A stretch of DNA of 64,000 nt from Hymenobacter mellowenesis (GTDB taxonomy: Bacteria > Bacteroidota > Bacteroidia > Cytophagales > Hymenobacteraceae). Numbering within the stretch: the first letter of the stretch is position 1; each line of letters opens with the position of its first letter. The DNA lies in the NCBI RefSeq assembly GCF_030581005.1, contig NZ_JAUQSX010000008.1:124001-188000 (forward strand). Reading direction: 5' to 3'. This document shows, in pieces, positions 58,464 to 64,000 of this stretch. A model generated the notes under the pieces. The model did no database searches and was not told where the DNA came from. It was given only the letters and a program-made list of their open reading frames with translations. The translations under genes and the position numbers were made by a program.

Positions 58464-61442
58464 ATGAAAGTATCTACCGCAGAACCGTTTCAAATCGTTT
58501 ACTCGCTCTTCGAGCACGAGTTCCTCGGCCATTTGTTTGCGGCCTACGTGGTGCAGCTCGGCCCGCGGGGCCAGCTCACGCTGCAGCACCAGACGGTGTC
58601 GGGCAAAAACGCCCACGAATTTGCTGCTGGCCTCGATGCCGTTGATTTTGAATTGGTTGAACTATGCGACCAGATTCAGCAGGAGGCCGTGGTGAAGGAA
58701 TTCTGGCCCCGTAAAATCGCGACGGCCGAGTTTTTCCTGAAGACTTACAACGCCGAAAAGGGCGACAAGCCGCTGCAGGAAGTCATTTCCCGGCACGTGC
58801 AGAGCCGCATGGCGGGCATCCTGAGCCGACTGGCAGGCAAGCAGGTTTTCATCATGGGCCGCGACGGCGAACCCACTTGGAAGGAAATCGGGCTGGCACC
58901 GGCCAAAGCGTCCATCCTGTTCCACTTCCGCCGCAACGAAGAAGGCACGCACTACTTCCCCACCATTCAGTACCAGGGCCAGAAGCTTGATTTTCAGTAT
59001 AAAGACGCCGTATTGGTGTGCCTGCAGCCGGCCTGGTTGCTGCTGAACGACTTGCTCTACACCTTCCGGACGGAGGTAGACGGCAAGAAGCTGCTGCCGT
59101 TTTTGAAGAAGAAATTCATCGTGGTGCCGCGCAACGTAGAGGAAAGCTATTTCCAGAAGTTTGTGGCGCCGCTCATGGAATCGTTCGAGGTGCACGCCCG
59201 GGGGTTCGACATTCGCTCGGAGCGCTACGTGGCCCGGCCCCGCCTCACGTTCAGCGATACCCTGCCGGCCCTGCCCGCGCCCGAGGCGCCCGTACGGCCC
59301 CCTGGCCCGCCGCGCCGGGGCCGCATTCCGCTGCCCAAGCCCATTGCGCCCTTGCTCACCGGCGCCGAAACCGAGCAGATTCACTTCGAGCTGAGTTTCC
59401 GCTACGGCCCGCACCTCATGCCGCTGGGCACCAGCAAGCCCGTGAGCGTGCACCTCGAAAAGACGCCCGACAGCTACGTATTCCACCGCCTGCTGCGTAA
59501 CCCCGAACAGGAACAGGCCACTGTAGAAGAGCTGCGCGCCCGTCAGCTCACCGTCGAAAACGGCCACGCCACCCTGCCCAAAGGCGAAGCCTTTAAGTGG
59601 CTGCACGACAACACCCCGGCCCTGGCTGAGCTGGGCTACACCATCGAAGCCGCCGACTCGGCCACCAAAAGCTACTTCATTGGGCCCACCAGCGTGCACG
59701 TGGGCATTCAGGAAGCCGGCGACTGGTTCGACGTGCGCGGCACCGTGCGCTTTGGCGACATTGAGGTACCGTTTATCCGGCTGCGCGGGCACATTTTGCA
59801 GCGCCGCCGCGAATTTAAGCTGCCCAACGGCCAGATTGCCATCATTCCCGAGGAATGGTTTACGGACTACCTGGAGCTGTTTGCCTTCGGCGAAGAAACC
59901 GAGGAAGGCCTGAACCTGCGCCGCCACCACCTGGCACTAGTGGCTGATTTGCAAAGCAATGAGCTGGCCACCGTACGTATGGGCCGCAAACTGGAAAAGC
60001 TGCGCGACTTCGCCGAGGTGGAAGACCACCCGCTCCCGCTGGGCTTCCTCGGCGAGCTGCGCCCCTACCAGAAGGCCGGCTACAACTGGCTGCGCTTCGT
60101 GCAGGACTTCCATTTCGGCGGCTGCTTGGCCGACGATATGGGTTTGGGCAAGACCATACAAACGCTGGCCATGCTGCAGCACCGCCACGAAAGCGGTGAA
60201 AATCAGGGCGCTGCCTCGCTGCTGGTGCTACCTACGTCGCTGGTATTTAACTGGCTGGCGGAGGCTGAGAAGTTCACGCCTGACCTGCGCATTCTGGCTT
60301 ACACCGGCACCTACCGCGACAAAAACCCCGACCGGTTTGCCGATTACGACGTGGTGCTGACCAGCTACGGCATCGTTCGCCTCGATACCGAGCTGCTGGC
60401 TAGCTACAAGTTTGATTACGTGATTCTGGATGAGTCGCAGGCCATCAAAAACCCATCGAGCACCACCTCGCAGGCGGTTCGGCAGCTGCGCTCCAAGCAC
60501 CGGCTCATTCTTACGGGCACGCCGGTGGAGAATAGCACGATGGATTTGTGGTCGCAGATGTCATTTATCAACCCGGGCTTGCTGGGCACGCAGGCGTTTT
60601 TCCGCAAGGAATTCCTCAAGCCCATCGAGAAGCACCAGGACGAGGGGCGCACCCGGCGCTTGCATGCGCTCATCAAGCCATTCATTCTGCGCCGGCACAA
60701 GGCCCAGGTAGCCAAGGAGTTGCCCGAGAAAACCGAGCAGCTTAGCTACTGCCCCATGACGGAGGAGCAGGCCCACGCGTACGAGGAAACCAAGAGCTTC
60801 TACCGCAACAAGATTCTGCAGAATCTGGACGAGCACGGGCCGGCCAGCACGCAGTTTCTGTTGCTACAGGGCCTCACGCGCCTGCGCCAGATTGCTAACC
60901 ACCCGCGCTTGGCCGACGAGAATTATATCGGCGAATCGGGCAAGTTGCGCGAGGTGCTGCGCATGATTCGCAACGTGGTAGCCGAGGGACACAAGGTCTT
61001 GGTGTTCAGCCAGTTTGTGCAGCACCTGGCACTGGTGCGCGCGGCGCTCGATGAGCGGCAGTTGGAATACGCCTACCTCGATGGGGCCACCCGCGACCGG
61101 CCCGCCGAGGTGGCCCGCTTCCAGAACGACGAAGAGCTGAAAATCTTCCTCATCAGCCTGAAAGCCGGCGGCGTGGGCCTCAACCTCACCGCCGCCGACT
61201 ACGTCTTCATCCTCGACCCGTGGTGGAACCCAGCCGTGGAAGCCCAAGCCGTGGACCGCGCCCACCGCATCGGTCAGCTGCGGCCGGTATTCACCTACAA
61301 GTTCATTTCGCAGGGCACAGTTGAGGAGAAAATCCTGGCTTTGCAGCGCCGCAAACTGGCCTTGGTGAGCGAACTTATTGCCACGGACGAGGCCGTCATC
61401 AAGCACCTCACGCGAGCCGATATTGAGGAATTGCTCGGTTAA
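58464..61442 (+). CDS. SNF2-family DEAD/DEAH-like ATPase
   Basis: 992 residues. The C-terminal SNF2 ATPase (about 520-990) has LRPYQKAGYNWLRFVQDFHFGGCLADDMGLGKTIQTLAML (motifs Q, I), LVLPTSLVFNWLAE (Ia), FDYVILDESQAIKNPSS (II, DESQ), RLILTGTPVENSTMDLWSQM (III), VLVFSQFVQHLALVRAAL (IV), LKAGGVGLNLTAADYVFILDPWWNPAVEAQAVDRAHRIGQ (V-VI). The N-terminal 500 residues are specific to the bacterial group and lack a SWIM zinc motif. It probably remodels protein-DNA complexes or removes stalled polymerase; the target is unknown. It stands alone. Confidence 0.93.
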   Translation: MKVSTAEPFQIVYSLFEHEFLGHLFAAYVVQLGPRGQLTLQHQTVSGKNAHEFAAGLDAVDFELVELCDQIQQEAVVKEFWPRKIATAEFFLKTYNAEKGDKPLQEVISRHVQSRMAGILSRLAGKQVFIMGRDGEPTWKEIGLAPAKASILFHFRRNEEGTHYFPTIQYQGQKLDFQYKDAVLVCLQPAWLLLNDLLYTFRTEVDGKKLLPFLKKKFIVVPRNVEESYFQKFVAPLMESFEVHARGFDIRSERYVARPRLTFSDTLPALPAPEAPVRPPGPPRRGRIPLPKPIAPLLTGAETEQIHFELSFRYGPHLMPLGTSKPVSVHLEKTPDSYVFHRLLRNPEQEQATVEELRARQLTVENGHATLPKGEAFKWLHDNTPALAELGYTIEAADSATKSYFIGPTSVHVGIQEAGDWFDVRGTVRFGDIEVPFIRLRGHILQRRREFKLPNGQIAIIPEEWFTDYLELFAFGEETEEGLNLRRHHLALVADLQSNELATVRMGRKLEKLRDFAEVEDHPLPLGFLGELRPYQKAGYNWLRFVQDFHFGGCLADDMGLGKTIQTLAMLQHRHESGENQGAASLLVLPTSLVFNWLAEAEKFTPDLRILAYTGTYRDKNPDRFADYDVVLTSYGIVRLDTELLASYKFDYVILDESQAIKNPSSTTSQAVRQLRSKHRLILTGTPVENSTMDLWSQMSFINPGLLGTQAFFRKEFLKPIEKHQDEGRTRRLHALIKPFILRRHKAQVAKELPEKTEQLSYCPMTEEQAHAYEETKSFYRNKILQNLDEHGPASTQFLLLQGLTRLRQIANHPRLADENYIGESGKLREVLRMIRNVVAEGHKVLVFSQFVQHLALVRAALDERQLEYAYLDGATRDRPAEVARFQNDEELKIFLISLKAGGVGLNLTAADYVFILDPWWNPAVEAQAVDRAHRIGQLRPVFTYKFISQGTVEEKILALQRRKLALVSELIATDEAVIKHLTRADIEELLG

Positions 61443-61691
61443 AGCATCACTGACCTAATCATACCGCGAAGCTCGGGCATTCCTGGTTTTATATAAGGTT
61501 TGAAACAAGGTATTTGTACGACTATGCGCTTTCCCTCATGGCGTGCGAAACGGGGGTTTAGCACATTTCTGGGCTTTGTTTTAAACAGTCAAAATCAAGG
61601 ATTTTATTTAATCTTTCTGGTTTCTAGTTTAAATTTTCCATATTTGCCCTCTGATTTTTACTTACTGCCCTACGCTTAACCAGTCCCACTT
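61443..61691. promoter_or_regulatory. AT-rich region upstream of csgE
   Basis: The 249 bases are noticeably AT-rich after 61540, including TTTAAATTTTCCATATTTGCCC. CATATTTG (61639-61646) differs from TAnnTTTG by one base and is 46 bases before the csgE ATG. It probably contains the csg promoter. Confidence 0.4.
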
Positions 61692-62261
61692 ATGATTTGC
61701 ATCGACTTCTCGCAACACTGGCCGCGATTAGTCCTTGCCCTAGGTATGGTAGTGGCCGGGCAGCACGCAGGGGCTCAGCCCAATCGGCGGCTACCGGAAA
61801 AAAAGACGACATCGCCCTCGCCGGCTCCGGCACCATCAAACCAGCTCTCGGCCCTGAAAACGGAAGAAGCTTTGCGCATGCTTCTGCGTGCCGATTCGGT
61901 TGCGTCGCAACGCCAGCGGGCAAAGCTGGGTCCGGAGTCCAGCGGCTTGGTCATCGACCAAACCATCACAAAAATTGGCCACGATTTCTACGACCAATTT
62001 TATAGTCGTTGGGAAGCACCGGCCGGCATCGGTGACTTTACAATAGCGGTGGGGGAAAAACCTGCCCGCGGCAACAATGCCATTATTACGCTGACGGTCA
62101 ACGACGAGCAGCTGCTGGAGTTCCCTTTGCAAGGCAAGGAGGAAATGATTTCGGATGCTTCCCAGCAAGCCATTGAAATTGCTGCCAATTCTCTGCAGCA
62201 AGCCTTCAACCTCAGCCAGCAGCTGGAGCGCGGCAATAAACAGGCACTGGAAACATATTAG
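61692..62261 (+). CDS. csgE: Curli assembly protein CsgE
   Basis: 189 residues. A signal peptide (LVLALGMVVAGQHAGAQ) precedes a Pro/Ser linker and a CsgE domain (about 80-180): SGLVIDQTITKIGHDFYDQFYSRWEAP, DFTIAVGEKPARGNNAIITLTVNDEQLLEFPLQGKEEMISDASQQAIEIAANSLQ. In proteobacteria CsgE caps the CsgG channel and directs CsgA to it. The family is longer in Bacteroidota than the 129-residue E. coli protein. csgF starts 32 bases later. Confidence 0.93.
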   Translation: MICIDFSQHWPRLVLALGMVVAGQHAGAQPNRRLPEKKTTSPSPAPAPSNQLSALKTEEALRMLLRADSVASQRQRAKLGPESSGLVIDQTITKIGHDFYDQFYSRWEAPAGIGDFTIAVGEKPARGNNAIITLTVNDEQLLEFPLQGKEEMISDASQQAIEIAANSLQQAFNLSQQLERGNKQALETY

Positions 62262-62293
62262 ACTTTCTACTCCCACCATTCTTTTCCTTCACC

Positions 62294-62719
62294 ATGAAAC
62301 CATTATTTACGCTTGTGGGTCTGCTGGCCCTCCTACTATCCGGCCACAGGGTTTGCGCGCAGGACTTTGTGTACGAGCCCAAAAACCCGGCTTTTGGTGG
62401 TGGCAACACCTTTAACTACTCGTGGCTTCTGAGTTCGGCCCAGGCCCAGAGCACCATCGTGGACCCGGCCACTAAAACGGCCGCGGCCACTCAGGACCCG
62501 CTGGCCAATTTTGCGGCCAACCTCAACCAGCAGGTGCTGGCCCAGTTGAGCAGCCGTCTCATTGCCAATCAGTTCGGGCAGGGCGCTATCAAACCTGGCA
62601 ACTACACTGTCGGCACCTACCAGATTCAGATAACGCCCGGCGCAACGGGCATCGGCGTGCAGGTCACCGACACCTCCACCGGCAACCAGACCACCATCAC
62701 CATTCCCAACGGGTTTTAA
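62294..62719 (+). CDS. csgF: Curli assembly protein CsgF
   Basis: 141 residues with a signal peptide (LFTLVGLLALLLSGHRVCAQ). The mature start DFVYEPKNPAFGGGNTFNYSWLLSSAQAQ is the conserved CsgF element that inserts into the CsgG channel. A helical segment (DPLANFAANLNQQVLAQLSSRLIANQ) and a C-terminal beta sheet (YQIQITPGATGIGVQVTDTSTGNQTTITIP) follow. CsgF anchors the nucleator to the channel outside the cell. It is flanked by csgE and csgG. Confidence 0.94.
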   Translation: MKPLFTLVGLLALLLSGHRVCAQDFVYEPKNPAFGGGNTFNYSWLLSSAQAQSTIVDPATKTAAATQDPLANFAANLNQQVLAQLSSRLIANQFGQGAIKPGNYTVGTYQIQITPGATGIGVQVTDTSTGNQTTITIPNGF

Positions 62720-62774
62720 TTCGCGGCGGCTGAACCCTACCGAAAACCTTATTTCACCCCATTTTTCTGCTTCC

Positions 62775-64000
62775 ATGCTCCTGCGTCGCTTGCTGACTGC
62801 CGTAGTGCTCCTGCTATTGGCAGGGCTCGGCGGCTGCGCCTCCTATTTTCATCAAACATTTATGAACCCCGACCGCGCCCGGCTCGGGGCCGAGGTCAAC
62901 GGCAACGAGGTATGGCGCCACCTGCCGCCCGCCCGGCAGCGGGTGGTGGTGGCGGTATATAAATTCCGGGACCAGACGGGACAGTACAAGCCCCAGGCCA
63001 ACGGTTCCAGCTTCTCGACAGCCGTGACGCAGGGGGCCACCACCGTGCTGCTGCGGGCCCTGGAAGAGTCGCAATGGTTTGACCCCATTGAGCGCGAAAA
63101 CCTGGGCAACTTGCTGAACGAGCGCAAAATCATCCGCTCAACGCGCGATGAATATGCCCAGCAAACCGGCCAGCGCCAGCCCAATCTGCCGCCGCTGTTG
63201 TTTGCCGGCATCATTCTGGAGGGCGGTATCATCTCCTACGATTCCAACATTCTGACCGGTGGGGCCGGCCTGCGCTATTTCGGAGCTGGGGCCTCGGGCC
63301 AGTACCGCCAGGACCGGGTGACGGTGTACTTGCGCGCCATCAGCACCAACACGGGCAAAATTCTTAAGACGGTTTACACGTCCAAAACCATTTTGTCGCA
63401 ACAGGTCGACGCCAGCCTCTTTCAATTCGTGGCCTTCAAGCGCCTGCTCGAAACCGAAACCGGCTTTACCTACAACGAACCGAGCGAGATGGCTGTGAAA
63501 GAAGCCATCGAGAAATCGGTGCAGGCGCTCATCTACGAAGGCCTGCTTTCCCGCATTTGGACGTCGACCGATACGGCTGCCACCCGGGGCCTGCCCATGC
63601 AGGCATATCTGCGTGAGAAAGACGAAAACCTGGCTTACGACCCTCTGGGCCGCCAAACCAACTATCGCCGGCGCCCCCTTGGCGTGGGCTTTAATGGGGC
63701 CGTACAGCTATACCAAGGCGACTTTGCCCTGCCCCAATACCGGGCTGCCGGTGAGGCGACACTGCGCTACCGCTTGGGCGATGGCTATTTCAGCACCTTC
63801 TTGAACGCAGGACGGGGCACGCTGGCAGCAGGGCCACAGGGGCAGTACTTTACCCAGCACTTCAACTACGCGGAAGCCGGGCTGCTAGCCTGTCTCTTTC
63901 CTTATGACCGGTTTTCGCCCTACCTGTGGGTTGGCGCAGGGGCCTCAGCCAAAGGTTTTTCCAACTTTAGCGACGCCAATAATCTAGTTCCGCACGCCGT
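62775..64000 (+). CDS. csgG: Curli secretion channel CsgG with C-terminal extension (cut by window end)
   Basis: At least 408 residues; the stop lies beyond the window. A lipobox (LAGLGGC) sits after a short hydrophobic signal, with the cysteine at about residue 20. The CsgG domain (about 35-270) carries RVVVAVYKFRDQTGQYKPQANGSSFSTAVTQGATTVLLRALEESQWFDPIERENLGNLLNERKIIR, ILEGGIISYDSNILTGGAGLRYFGAGASGQYRQDRVTVYLRAISTNTGKILKTVYTSKTI. The sequence after about 290 reads as beta-barrel-like strands (GVGFNGAVQLYQGDFALPQYRAAGEATLRYRL, YFSTFLNAGRG, FSPYLWVGAGASAKGF). E. coli CsgG is 277 residues and ends before this part. It completes a csgEFG operon; no CsgA/B is visible. Confidence 0.92.
   Translation, partial: MLLRRLLTAVVLLLLAGLGGCASYFHQTFMNPDRARLGAEVNGNEVWRHLPPARQRVVVAVYKFRDQTGQYKPQANGSSFSTAVTQGATTVLLRALEESQWFDPIERENLGNLLNERKIIRSTRDEYAQQTGQRQPNLPPLLFAGIILEGGIISYDSNILTGGAGLRYFGAGASGQYRQDRVTVYLRAISTNTGKILKTVYTSKTILSQQVDASLFQFVAFKRLLETETGFTYNEPSEMAVKEAIEKSVQALIYEGLLSRIWTSTDTAATRGLPMQAYLREKDENLAYDPLGRQTNYRRRPLGVGFNGAVQLYQGDFALPQYRAAGEATLRYRLGDGYFSTFLNAGRGTLAAGPQGQYFTQHFNYAEAGLLACLFPYDRFSPYLWVGAGASAKGFSNFSDANNLVPHA

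Noticed and set aside
1..64000. tRNA and rRNA genes
   Set aside because: No cloverleaf with CCA-adjacent acceptor stem or rRNA-like sequence was seen in the intergenic regions that were read.

Overview
The window comes from a high-GC member of the Bacteroidota, most likely a Hymenobacter-like genus of the Cytophagales. The evidence is the gene families present (a giant SprA translocon protein, a cargo protein with a gliding-motility-type C-terminal sorting domain, TonB-dependent receptors with carboxypeptidase-regulatory-like N-domains, DUF4292, DUF2911, Bacteroidota-type csgEFG), the repeated promoter core TAnnTTTG typical of the phylum, and the near absence of Shine-Dalgarno sequences. Genus assignment is an inference from style, not from a marker gene. 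No rRNA, tRNA, prophage, CRISPR array or insertion sequence was recognised.

Layout. 1-5.7 kb: two divergent TonB-dependent receptors (the first cut by the window edge), the second paired with a beta-helix lipoprotein. 5.8-8.2 kb: a secreted TonB-domain protein, yicC and a small exported protein. 8.3-25 kb is mostly minus strand: a VanZ-M28 peptidase fusion, gcvH, the 7.6-kb sprA gene, ruvA, maeB, a LysM lytic transglycosylase and gatA. 25.5-26.4 kb: two tatA paralogues. 26.6 kb: a GAF-LytTR regulator. 28-36.2 kb: an envelope cluster (flippase, dut, sugar nucleotidyltransferase, TPR protein, DUF4292 lipoprotein, EnvC-like factor) interrupted by one opposite-strand beta-barrel gene. 36.4-38.5 kb: crotonase, mscL and a small secreted basic protein. 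38.7-43.9 kb: the rimP-nusA-infB operon. 44-50 kb: a 1137-residue secreted SBBP/PKD-type protein, DUF2911, selD and a membrane protein. 50.2-55.5 kb: a polytopic membrane protein, then an operon of ECF sigma factor, putative anti-sigma factor, DUF4097-like protein and two outer-membrane proteins. 55.7-61.4 kb: rbfA, a methyltransferase, a LolC/E-type permease and a SNF2 ATPase. 61.7 kb to the end: csgE, csgF and the start of csgG (curli-type secretion).

The dominant theme is the cell envelope: type 9 secretion (sprA and a likely cargo), curli secretion (csgEFG), Tat export, peptidoglycan turnover (MltD-like enzyme, EnvC-like factor), TonB-linked uptake and a sigma/anti-sigma module that probably controls surface proteins. 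Housekeeping translation genes (rimP-nusA-infB, rbfA, gatA) are interspersed.

Between genes there are several families of palindromic repeats, each recurring at distant sites, plus inverted arrays of short G/T-rich words that sometimes run right up to start codons. The most testable regulatory observation is a strong intrinsic terminator between a near-consensus promoter and the rimP start codon, which could act as an attenuator.
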